NCBI GenBank assembly: GCA_035236585.1
Contig: CP141126.1
Span: 67,309,414-67,373,413, forward strand
Source: Warburgia ugandensis
Lineage: Eukaryota; Streptophyta; Magnoliopsida; Canellales; Canellaceae
Direction of reading: 5' to 3'
Length of the DNA: 64,000 nucleotides
How positions within the stretch are numbered: the first letter of the stretch is position 1; the number at the start of each line of letters is the position of its first letter. A model generated the notes under the pieces. The model was not told the origin of the DNA and did not search any database. It was given only the letters and a program-made list of their open reading frames with translations. This document shows, piece by piece, positions 11,458-21,922 of this stretch. The translations under genes were made by a program, and so were the position numbers.

Positions 11458-12178
11458 GGTGGTGAAATGCATGCACTTATGCATGAATTGAGAATTTTTC
11501 CCCTTTTCACCCTCATTTGAGTAAAAGTTGTACATGGAGTTTCTGGCTTCTCTAACTTTAATAGTGAGACACAATGATTGTTCTGAACCTCAAGGACTTC
11601 ATTTTTTTTTGTGTGACCCATGATGTATCTTGGAATGTGAAATTGCTCCTTGAGGGGTAAAATTAGTAATTTCATGTTTTTTTTTTTTTAAATTTGTCTC
11701 CTAACATGTAAAATACGATTAACCTAAAATAGTGATAAGTGATTTCTATGCTAAAACCTTCTAAATATAGTAATATGTATGCAATAATTCTATATATATA
11801 TATATATATTATCCACCAAAAGTGATCATGCTCTCTTAAATTCTCCTCCCCACCTCCCGCCCCCCACCCAAAGTCTTTCCTTGTTTTCTTCTCTTGGGCA
11901 TTAGCTTAATGAAGACAAAATAAGTTGTTGTGTCTTATTCCCTCTCCAAACAATCCCATGTGAAATCCCACCTTAAGAGGTTGAACTGCTTGAAATAGGT
12001 TAAACAAGTAGTTCTCTTCTATTCCCCTATGACTTGGTGCTCATCCTCCTTTGATTTCTCACACAACCCAAGCTCTTTTATTCTTATAGGATTTGATTGT
12101 GTAAGCTTCAAAGAAATCTCCCATAGCTTCAACAATGATAGGACAAGAAACTCTCTATGGGAATATCATGCAATGCAG

Positions 12179-12179
<1 letters not shown>
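11458..12179. other. Unassigned intergenic sequence
   Basis: No gene or element recognised. It contains a short (TA)n at about 11791-11809 and short poly(T). Confidence 0.6.

Positions 12180-12263
<84 letters not shown>
12180..12263 (+). repeat. (CT)n microsatellite, about 42 units
   Basis: An uninterrupted run of CT over about 84 bases, the longest dinucleotide repeat in the window. The Ser-Leu repeat frame that covers it is a by-product. Confidence 0.97.
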
Positions 12264-12265
<2 letters not shown>

Positions 12266-13869
12266 TCCTTGTAGATGATGCCAAGCCCTAATTTTTCTTT
12301 TTATATTTCATGCCTCAAAACTTCTTTTTCTTTTTTCCTTCTTAGATCATGAACTTTCTTTTTATTTGTCCAGCACACAAGGATGTATTGTGATCCTCCA
12401 AAGATGGTGCATAAGACATCCTTAGAGGAAAGTAAACTATGTTCAAAATAAACTCCTCAAGATTATGTCCTAGAGAACCTCCCTTAATACATGATGCACA
12501 ATATTTTTTGCCACTTCTATGTAATGTACAAACTTCCTTCCTTTAGAATTGATTGTTTAGATCCAAGGATCTCATCTGACCTTCACATCCTTTCTATTCT
12601 CCCTTATAAATCATGTGGAATCCATGTGGGTTCCTCTCTTGTCTAAGTAAGTAAGTGTGAAAGAGAGAAAATATCTACATGCGGCCTACTCTCTAGGTTG
12701 CTTTGCTTCAGAAAGAATCCATTCGTGTGTTATCATAGCTTCAATTAGAATCTCCCTTAGAGTGGTGGATTACATGCATGCATGGGAAGTTGGCTATCTT
12801 TACTTTTGATAATGATAGCCTCTTTTATGCATATATGGTTGGTCATATGTATGGAGTTTCTAACTTCATTAAAATTGATAAGGGCATCCCCATAACATTT
12901 TGAACTTTTCACTTCCTAGTTCTTGACATGTAGGTTTGTAACCTACTTGGTTGACATATTATCTCTCTTTTAGGGTCTCAAACTATCAAAAATACACATA
13001 TCGCTCTGTTGAACCCTAATCCTACAAATATAAAAAAATGCTAAGTAATTATAAATTAAGTAAATGGTTAAAAATATAAATTATAGGGATATTAAATGTA
13101 ATAATTATGTGTATATCAAGCATCCAAAGGTGGATTCTAGCAAGAGGGGTCCTAGATCAGTCTACAACACTTAGTCGGGATAACATTTCTCTATGATTAG
13201 TTCTCACAAATGCCATTACAACTGAATGTCAGCATAATCATTTTGCAAAATTTATCCACATCATCATTAGTGTACATGTCAAAGGGAAGGTAGTTGCCAA
13301 AATCAGAACAACGTAGAAGATATGTACAAAGGAATGGCCAACACGTAGTTCAAGATTGTGATGCTTGAAGTTGGGTGGCTAATGGACATAAATAGATATG
13401 GTACCTCAACTGGAATAAGTGTGATGATATCTAAGGCAAAAGTCAATGTTATCACTAATAACTACATCAAATTACCATTAGTAAAAGAAGAGGGACATCT
13501 TATTTTAGAGAAGGCATTAACAATGTTATCAAGTGGTTAGTTGTGGATGGACACTCATACATTTTCCTTCCAAAGGCTATAGGCATCCAAAAATAAAAGA
13601 TGGGGATACTTGTCTGCAGATTCATCTGTGACCTTTCCTAATCAAGGAAGAAGTACACTTGTGGGCCTAAATGAAAAATATCTGTGTGGATCAACATCAT
13701 TAAACTTGCACACCATCAATAGCTCAACCATGTGTCTTTGTTCCCATGACAAACAAGTTAATATTCCATTTGTCATGCTACAATTCACCATAAACCAATG
13801 GTTCATATATATATATTTTTATCCAAACCCTAAGCAGGGTTTATTGGACTAAGGCAATATCTAATCAAG
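12264..13869. other. Unassigned sequence
   Basis: No coding region, LTR pair or terminal inverted repeat recognised. The frame at 13358-13540 looks vaguely protein-like (Gly, Val, Lys mixture) but has no motif that I know and is interrupted on both sides. Confidence 0.5.
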
Positions 13870-16800
13870 ACAAATTAGTGTAGAAATTTAGGCTCACTAT
13901 CATATGTAAGATGAGCATATTGGACCATGCCTACATAATGCATGTGTGTTTCCAAAAAGTGCACTTCTTCATCTTTCGAGAAAGTGACTTTCTTGACAAT
14001 TTCTTCATCTATCATACATGTATGAAGTTATAATCTTTACCATCAAATTTGGGGCATTTAAGTTGACATTCATAGAGCAATGAGAGAGAGAGAGAGAGAG
14101 AGAGAGAGGAAGAATTATGTGGTACAACTGATTGTATCTGATAAGTGTTCAATTTTGTATAAAAAATACCCAATTAGCAGTCAATTTTTATAAATTATTG
14201 GCATTATCTTAAAGTTCTTTCTGAAAATTTATAGTACAAGCATTTCTGTCCTAATGATTCAAAAGTTTGATATTTTGTAGGTTCAGAAGCAAATCAAGAG
14301 TAAGTATGTGAGTTATCATAATTTTTTTAGGATTTAATTAGGGTTTTTACTATTTTGTAGGAATTAATAAGATGATCCAACGCCCTATATTGTGCTTCAT
14401 AGAGTTTTTTGCAAGTCTAGCTACATGGTTAACTTGCTAGCGGTGTAGGGGAAGGCATGCCCTTGCTCGGGGTTTGGAGGCGAAGCCGCCATAAGGTCCA
14501 AAAAAAATCATGTTTTGTTGCAATGTAGTAGTCCTAAAAATTATCCTAGGGCAAGCCAGCAAGCATCAAAGGTGACTAAAAGGGTCTACACAAAAAGCCA
14601 TGCATTTCCACCACCTTTGCATGAGGTTTCCTAATCTAGCTAGGAAACCTAAGTAAGCCAAGTCCTTGAAGCTTTGAAACTAAGGGACTTAGCCATTCAA
14701 GCCATCAAGGAATGAGCCATCAAGAACATGGAGCTATGCCACTTGGATTCACACTATTGGAGGAGACTTTTCAAGCAATTATTTCATGCTAAAAATGTGA
14801 TTTTTAAGGGTAATTAGAAGGTTTTGAGAGATATTTGTAAAAGGTAAGATGATAATGCATAGGTGGACCAATCAAGAGGAAAACCCACTTCCCATTTCCA
14901 TTTTCCACTCTTTTTCTTCACCTTATCCATGGGTTCCACAATTTTGACTGAAGGAGGGAACCACCTTCCTAAGTAAATGATGCCTCCACCTTGCTTAGTT
15001 GTCATATTTGGTGGTCAAATCAAAGCACATCAAAAATCCTAGATCTTTCTCCATCTTTTCTACCTTTTCTTTGCTCCTTTTCTCTCTATTATGTAGTCAG
15101 CACTCATCGCCCACTTAGGAGGGGAATACCATGCCACCTTCCTAAGAAGGTGATGCCTCCCCACTTCTAATTCCATCAATTCCACTTCATCCCACCTTTC
15201 CTTCCACGCTGTTTCCTCTCTGGGTTTACCTCAACCAACTACACCACTTTCATTATCTTTCTTCTCTTCTAATATCCCCATCTCTACCAAAGGAGGCATT
15301 CCATATGAATACATTAAGTAAAGGGGGAGGACACCTCCCTCTTAAAAAGGTGGTGGTACCTCTGACCTTCCTTAGGGTTTTCCACTTCATCCTTCATCCT
15401 TCCTACTTTCCTAATCCATCATTCCACATCACTTCATTTTACTTTCTACAACCTTCTTAGATTACCTACCTCACCTAAATTACTAAAACTCCATCCTACA
15501 TTCCCTTTCTTACCTAGGACACTTTAGAAGAAGAAAACATATAAATAAAAGAGGACAAAACACATAATGCTCCAAGGAGTTCCATGCCCCCTTTTGGGCT
15601 GGTCCTCCACTTGGAATTATATGCATGGTTCTCTCCTTCAAGCCTTCTCCAAAATAGTTCTAGCCTCCTTCAAGTTTAAGACACTTTTCTTTTTGGTTTT
15701 GCACCTAATTTCCAGGTTAGTCTCCATTGCTTTGTTCTTTATTTGTTTGCTTGTTTTGATTCTTTGTTTTACTTGTTTATGTTCCTTGTTCTCTTGCTCA
15801 TTTGCCTTTAATTTTGAGCTTTAGATAGTTGCATTAAAGGGCTTAAAGTCCCTTATCGTGACAGCCAAGAAATAGAAGTCCTTCCTTGAATTCCTTTCGT
15901 ACTTGCTTATTCTTCACTGGATATTTTTACTCTCTTCCTCATATTTTATCCCCCTTTTTTTTTCCTTAGTTCTCTTTTAGGTTCACATGCTTATCATCTT
16001 TAGATGTTGGATCACAATAGATTGAAGTTGCATGTGTAGATTTATATGATATGTACAAAGTGCAATTTACTTCTATGCTTCTAATGTTAACATTCATCTT
16101 TTGTAAGAAAGTTCAAAACAATAAAGTTGTGAGTTATGCTTACTTTTGCATGCTGGTTTTTATAGCTTAAAAATCTTTGAATCTTGATTGCTATACCATG
16201 TTTATTTCTTAATTTCCATGCATTTTTACCTTAGTAAGCATGCACACAAACCATGCATCTTTCATACTTAGATTCATGCATACCCTTGTTCTCACCTTCA
16301 TGTTTCATGTTCATCATAGTTTCATGCCATTGTGTCATGTTATTTCTTAATTTTGAATGTTTCAGATTGGATTTAGTTCATGTTTGAGTTTTGTCCTTCA
16401 TTGCTTAAGTTAGTAGAGTGTTAGTTTAGTTTTAGAAAGTTTCCTTTTTGAATTTTAGCATGTTCCTTTTTTAGAAAGTTTTATGTTTAGAAAAGTGTTA
16501 AATTAGAAGTGTTTCCTTTATAGTAAGTTTCCTTAAGTTAAGTTGCTTAGTTCAATTCATTCTAGTTTTGTGTTAGTTTCTTTTATTAAATGCATGTTAT
16601 TTAGGAAAGTTTTTAATTTCATTGAATATCTTTATTTTTAAAAAGTTTTCTTTCGTGTAGTTTCTAATTTAGTGCATGTTTCCAATTTCATGTTGCTTAC
16701 TTTCCTAGTTTAAATTCAAATCCAATTCAATCTCTCTCTTTGGTTGAAGTTAAGCACTTTAAATAAGATCCATCCAACATACAAATTTTTGAGATTCCTT

Positions 16801-17500
16801 GTAGGAACGACCTCTCTCGCATGCAATACCAACTTGATTCATGTGCTTGCGAGTAATATTAAAGCTATACCAGTATCATGCTAGTATCATAGGTCTTCTA
16901 AAGAGTGGACAGTGGGCTCATTTTTGTCAATTTTTTTAGTGCTTCAAATTGTTCATCTCATTTGCCCCTTATCAGGAACCAAAGCTCAATGCATATATTG
17001 GGTATCTCAAGTTCCTCCATTTTTGGCTACTTGAAGCCACAAAATAGAGATAGTATCCTTTTGGGGATTTTTTATGTCACATCATCTAGTCATTCATCCA
17101 TTTAGCTCATCTGAAGGTACAATTTTAATTCTCCATTAACTATATAGTTGACATCAAAGAATAATTAGAGAGAGAGAGAGAAAAGGAGGAATTATATGAT
17201 CTGAGAGAATATATCACAATTGTATCATAGGTTTCTAATATTGGATGATATGCCCAATTTTGTTAATTTTTTCAATGATCCAAAACATTTTTTATGATTT
17301 TCCCCATATCTTATTCCTAGGTACCAAATTTCATATCTATTAAATGTCTCTAGGTCCTCAATTTTTTGACCACTTAAAGCAAAAAAATAGATAATATTCT
17401 AGTGATTCATCCACTAGACAAGTCTAGAAGTACAATCTTAACCCTCCAATTTGTTGCCTTTAAGTTGAGAGAGAGAGAGAGAGAGAGACAGACAGAGAGT
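13870..17500 (+). repeat. About 335-bp tandem repeat, at least three degenerate units, split by a solo LTR
   Basis: Units end with a block like AAGTTGACAT followed by a (GA)n run: (GA)n at 14083-14108, 17169-17180 and 17467-17490. The unit at about 16884-17190 matches 17222-17500 (GTATCATAGG, CAATTTTTT, TACCAAA, GACCACTTAAAGC-like blocks) at an offset of about 335-338. The sequence before the LTR at 14110-14138 matches 17183-17226. The solo LTR at 14139-16872 therefore landed inside an existing array. Function unknown. Confidence 0.65.
14134..16877 (+). mobile_element. Solo LTR (TGATAAGTG family) with GTATC duplication
   Basis: LTR from TGATAAGTGTTCAATTTTGT at 14139 to AAGCTATACCA at 16872 (2734 bp), flanked by GTATC at 14134-14138 and 16873-16877. 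A TATA-like ACATATAAATAAAAG lies near 15538 and the conserved block CCTCTCTCGCATGCAA near 16811. It is related along its length to the LTRs at 29725-32337 and 60390-63372 and more distantly to 21923-24806. The family is Athila/Tat-like by the primer-site and polypurine context of its relatives. No internal region is left, so it arose by LTR-LTR recombination. The frame at 15567-15824 is chance. Confidence 0.85.
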
Positions 17501-17817
17501 TGAGTTGGGACTTCTCAGAGGAAAAACAAATGTTTAGAAAACTAGAAAATACTTTATGACAAAAAGGGTGAAAAATCAAGGAAAAAACCATGATTGAGGT
17601 ACCCCTTCATCTGATTTCCACTATCATGAATGAGGTACTCCACTTTTGCATGAAGGACCCTCACCTTTGGGTGATACAGCCTTTCATCTAATTGCTTTCA
17701 TTTTGGATATCTAAAGTTCAAAAACCATGTGGATTGGACAATTCTAAGATCTAAAAATTGTACTCTCGATTACAAGAATAGGTAAGTTAGAAGCCTTGTT
17801 TAAACAATGGTCTAAAT
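17501..17817. other. Unassigned spacer
   Basis: Short stretch between the tandem repeat and the LINE tail; nothing recognised. Confidence 0.5.
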
Positions 17818-17839
17818 TCATCATCATCATCATCATCAT
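17818..17839 (-). repeat. (TGA)n tail of the second RTE LINE
   Basis: Seven TCA/TGA units, short compared with 23 in the other copy. Confidence 0.9.
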
Positions 17840-17859
17840 TAAGATCTTATCCAAATTGG

Positions 17860-19250
17860 GGGTCAACCACATGAATCATGTTCCTCCATTTCCCTCTATT
17901 AAAAACGATGGCTTCATTTAGTCCCAAAGCTTTTAGATCTTTTCTCACTACTTCTATCCAACTTCATATGGGCCTTCCCTTGCTGTTTTAGAACCTTCTA
18001 CTTGCATTGCCTCACTCCCAACTAGTGCTATTTTGGGTCTTCTTTGGACATGTCCAAACCATCTAAGTATAATCCTTCATCTTGTTACCTATGTGTGCTA
18101 CCACTAATTTTCTTTTAATGTTTTCATTCCTAATTCTATCATTTCTTATCTTTCCACTCATCCATCTCAACATCCTCATTTCTACAGTGCTCATCCTATG
18201 AACATGATGTTCCTTAACTGCCCAACACTTTGATCCATAGAGCATGGTTGGCCTTATGGCCATCCTATAGAATTTCCTTTTAGTTTGAGTTGCACTTGCC
18301 AATTATACAAAACTCCAGATGAACATCTCCGTTAGTTCCAGACCTCTTGAATTCTCCTGGTAACCTCCCTCTAAATCTCTCCACTCTCATGAATCATTGA
18401 TCCTAAGTAACCAAAGTTGTGTTTTTATAGGGACTTCTTGGTTATCAATCTTAACTAGTGTTCCACTCCTCCCTCCATGCTGAAATTGCATTCCATATAT
18501 TCTATCTTTGTTTGGTTGATTTTAATCCTTTAGATTCTAATGCTTCTCTTAATAACTCTAGCTTGGTGTTTATGCCTTCCCTTTTCTCATCAATTAAGAC
18601 TATATCATCTACAAATAGCATGCAGCATGGAATCTCGTCATGCAAATATTTTGTTAACTCATCCATAGCCAACGTGAAAAGGTTTGGGCTCAATGCTTAT
18701 CCTTGCTGCAATCTTACAATGATAGGAAAATCACAGTCTCTCTACTAATGGTCTTAAAATTTGCTGCTACTACCTCATACATATCCTTAATTATTTCTAT
18801 ATGCCCTTGCAAAACCCCATTCTCACCCAACACCCTCCATGTTAACTCTCTAGGGACTCTATTATAAGCTTTCTCTAAGTTAATATAGATCATGTGGAGG
18901 TCTTTCATCCTCTACCAATATTTCTCTATCAATTGTCCTAGTAAGGAAATAGCTTCCATGGTAGACCTCTTAGGCATGAAACCAAACTAATTCTCTTATA
19001 CACTTGTCTCAGATAGTATCCTCTTCTCAATCACTCTTTCAAAAAGTTTTATAGTATGGTTCACAAGTTTGATCCCCTAATAATTAGTGCAGCTCTATAT
19101 GTCTCCTTTATTTTTATAAATTGGTACAATATAACTTTTCCTCCATTCATCTGGCATTTTCTTTGATTTTATTATCTTGTTAAACAATTTGATCCACCAA
19201 ACTACTCTAGTATCTCCCATATGCTTCCAAAACTCTATTGGTATTACCAT
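17860..19250 (-). pseudogene. RTE LINE reverse transcriptase and C-terminal domain
   Basis: Recognisable pieces in order: KDLHMIYINLEKAYNRVPRE (18908), LFTLAMDELTKYL (18690) with CMLFVDDIVLIDE, KFYRMAIRPTMLYGSKCW (18275) and NENIKRKL (18125). In the first RT motif the catalytic Asp is Asn (INLEKAYN against IDLEKAYD), and the frame is broken several times. Both LINE copies share FVDD at the YxDD box. Confidence 0.85.
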
Positions 19251-19726
19251 TGGGCCCCATGGCCTTTCCCGATTTCATCTTTTTCAAGGCCTCTTTCACT
19301 TCAAGTATTATAATCCTTTGATCATATCCATAATGTCAAATGTTATTTTGGTTTACATTATTTTCAATCCCTATATTCTTAGAGCATTGTCATTTAACAA
19401 TTTTTGAAGGTGAGTTTCCCAACTTTGTTTGATCTTGATGATCATCACTTCTAATGCACCTAAAATGGTCTAAGTCCTTACCCTTGTCTTCTCTTATTTT
19501 TGCAATTTTAAACACATCTTTCTCACATTCTCTTGATTCTAGTCTATTATAGAGGTCATCATATGCCCTAGGTTTAGCCTCACTTACTATTCTCCTAGCA
19601 ACCTTTTTAGCATTCTTATACTATTCATAGTTTTCATTATTTCTAGTCTTCTGCCATGCTTTAAAACACACCCATTTTCTTTAATAACTTTTTGCATTGT
19701 TTCACTCCACGACCATGTTTCCTTTA

Positions 19727-20665
19727 CTAATTGTTTTTACCTTTAGATACACCTAAGACATATTTTTCCACTTTCTTAATGGACTGAGCCATATTAGTCC
19801 ACATGGTGTTTACTTCTGTTTCATAGTTCCAGTTTCCTTCTACCACAAACTTATTTGTTAATAAGGTTATTTTCTCTCCTTTCAAATTCCACCACTTAGT
19901 TTTTGGATACCTATTAAGTTCATTTCTTTTCTTCAATATTTTAATATAGATATCCACAACCATTAACCTATGTTGTGAGATTAAACTCTCACTAGATATC
20001 ACCTTATAATCCTTGTAGATTTATCTTTCGGTATTCCTAAGTAGAAGAAAGTCTATTTGGCTTTTATGGAGTCCACTTTTAAAGGTTATTAAGTATTCAT
20101 CCCTCTTTTTAAAGAATGTATTTGCAATGGCCAGGTTATATGCCAATGCAAAATCGAGGATAGTTTCCCCCATCTCATTTCTCTCTCCTATACCATACCC
20201 TCCATGTATCCTATCCTATCCTTCCTTTTCTTTTCCTACATGACCATTTAAGTCTGCTCCTGTAACTATCTCCTCAGTGTTGGGAATTTCTTGAATGACT
20301 GACTCCATATCAACCCAAAATAGTCTTTTGATTATATCTTGTAACCCTACTTATGCTGCTATGCACTTATAAAATTTATGATATGCTCTCCTAGAACAAT
20401 ATTTATTATTATAATTCTATCACTGATTATTTTAACCTCAACAACTTTATCCATTAATTCCACTATTATTCCTACACCATTTATGTTACTATCCTTTCCT
20501 ATGTACCAAAGTTTATACCCATTGATTTCTTTAGTTTTAGCCCCTTTCCACTTGGCTTCTTGGATACAAGAGATGTTGACACTCCTACCTTTCATCATAT
20601 CTACTAAATCCAGTCACTTACCCATGAATGTCCTTATATTCGAAGTGGTGATATGAATCTCATGC
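19727..20665 (-). pseudogene. RTE LINE apurinic endonuclease domain
   Basis: The start region reads ITTSNIRTFMG, followed by CIQEAKWKG (the Glu of the QE/K motif of exonuclease III-like endonucleases), the NGVGIIVE block and, after a break at about 20350, an ADLNGHVG-type block (the D-x-N of this fold), then SQIDFLL and a final SQHRLMVVDI block, which holds the conserved His and Asp region. Stops occur at about 20355 and before 20002. In RTE elements this domain nicks the target DNA. Confidence 0.82.
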
Positions 20666-20739
20666 TCTCGAGATAGCCTCTTTACCTACACACTTCTTGA
20701 CCTCCATGACATGAACCCATGCCTACTTTTCACTACACA

Positions 20740-20935
20740 TGGGTTTTGATGCTATGTGTTGCTTTTGAGGGGATGCTCTAGCAGCCCTTGCTCATTTTCC
20801 ACTACACCTGTGATCCAATGTAGCATGTCACTTCTAGGGGAACGCCCTAGCAACTCCTGCCAAATTTTCAAGGAACCGAGGAAATGATGCAACATGTCAC
20901 TTATGGTGAATGCCCTAGCTTGAGGGAATGTTAGT
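20740..20935 (-). repeat. Degenerate 60-70-bp tandem repeats upstream of the LINE ORF
   Basis: About three units share the blocks GTGACATG(T/C)T(G/A)CAT and (G)CTAGGGC(A/G)TTC with a spacing of about 65 bases. They lie just upstream of the endonuclease start on the LINE's strand, so they could be 5'-UTR monomers with promoter activity, as is known for some other LINE families. Whether they belong to the element is inference. Confidence 0.6.
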
Positions 20936-20950
20936 TTTTGATTCATGCCA

Positions 20951-21917
20951 AGTTAGGGTTTCCATATTTTAAAGAAGGTGGAGATGATTTTCATTATCTT
21001 CTCTTCTTACTTACAAACTAATATACAAATTCATATTCATTTGAAAGTAGGAAAAAATTAACAAAATCAAAATCAAAATCAACTTCAACTTCTTCCTTGC
21101 CGACTAGCACCTGATGTAAGACCCTCCTCCTTTTTCATTCGTGCTTGAGTCCAGCATAGGAGGAATTAAAAATTTGTCTAAATTCAATTTCAAAAACACA
21201 ATTTTTAGGATGCTAGAATCACACAAACCAATATTATTTTCAATTTACAAGATATTGAAGCTAGGAAACTAGATCAATAGGTTAGGTCATCTATATGTGG
21301 GCCCATCATGCCAAAGCTTCTCAGTTGTGTGTGTTTATCATTTCATTTCTTTTTTTGGATGATTTTGTAACTATGTCCATCATCAAAGTCTCAGCCAAAT
21401 CAAAGGCACTAGGTCATTACAAGCAAGAAGAACTCAAATGTGCAGTAAAACTTATCTAATTTAATATTACTAGGATCAAGGGGTCATTATTAATGTAGAC
21501 ATGTTATTAAATAAAAAAAAGATAATATTGATTGGCCAAGTTGTATCCATCTCTGATATTTTCCATTATCTGTGGTATATTTTGATGTTTTTTTAACTTC
21601 TATAGGATTTTGTATCTATTTATGTGTTTTTCTATCTATTTCTATGCTTTTTCATCCATTTTATTGAGTACTCATGCTCTTTCTTCACAACTATTGTCCC
21701 CTATGTAAAAGAAAAACCACACTTCTCTTTTTGTCCTCTTACTTTGAACACTAAAATCTACTCCAAGAGAGCTATAGAGACTAAGGTCTCAAAGAGGCAA
21801 CTTCTAATGAGGATCCAATTGAGAACTATAGTATGATACTTGTCACTTCTACTATGAAAACCCCACAAACATTCACAACCTCCTCAACAATCTGAGACAA
21901 GTGTCATCATATACACT
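20951..21917. other. Unassigned sequence
   Basis: No gene or repeat recognised. It ends at the ACAAA word that flanks the next element. Confidence 0.5.
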
Positions 21918-21922
21918 ACAAA

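Larger units (their letters stand above)
17818..20950 (-). mobile_element. RTE-type LINE, nearly full length, dead
   Basis: On the minus strand the order is: 5' tandem repeats (20935-20740), AP endonuclease (about 20665-19730), reverse transcriptase (about 19200-18360), C-terminal domain (to about 17860) and a (TGA)n tail at 17839-17818 after the same 3' motif as the copy at 605-1866 (GGATAAGATCTT here). The length of about 3.1 kb fits a complete plant RTE. Many stops and frameshifts make it much older than the first copy. The exact 5' end is not fixed because I found no clear target-site duplication. Confidence 0.88.

Noticed and set aside
12029..12274. Open frame with a Ser-Leu repeat
   Set aside because: Created by the (CT)n microsatellite.
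14440..14500. tRNA-like GC-rich stretch
   Set aside because: No cloverleaf or A and B boxes in the right arrangement could be made.
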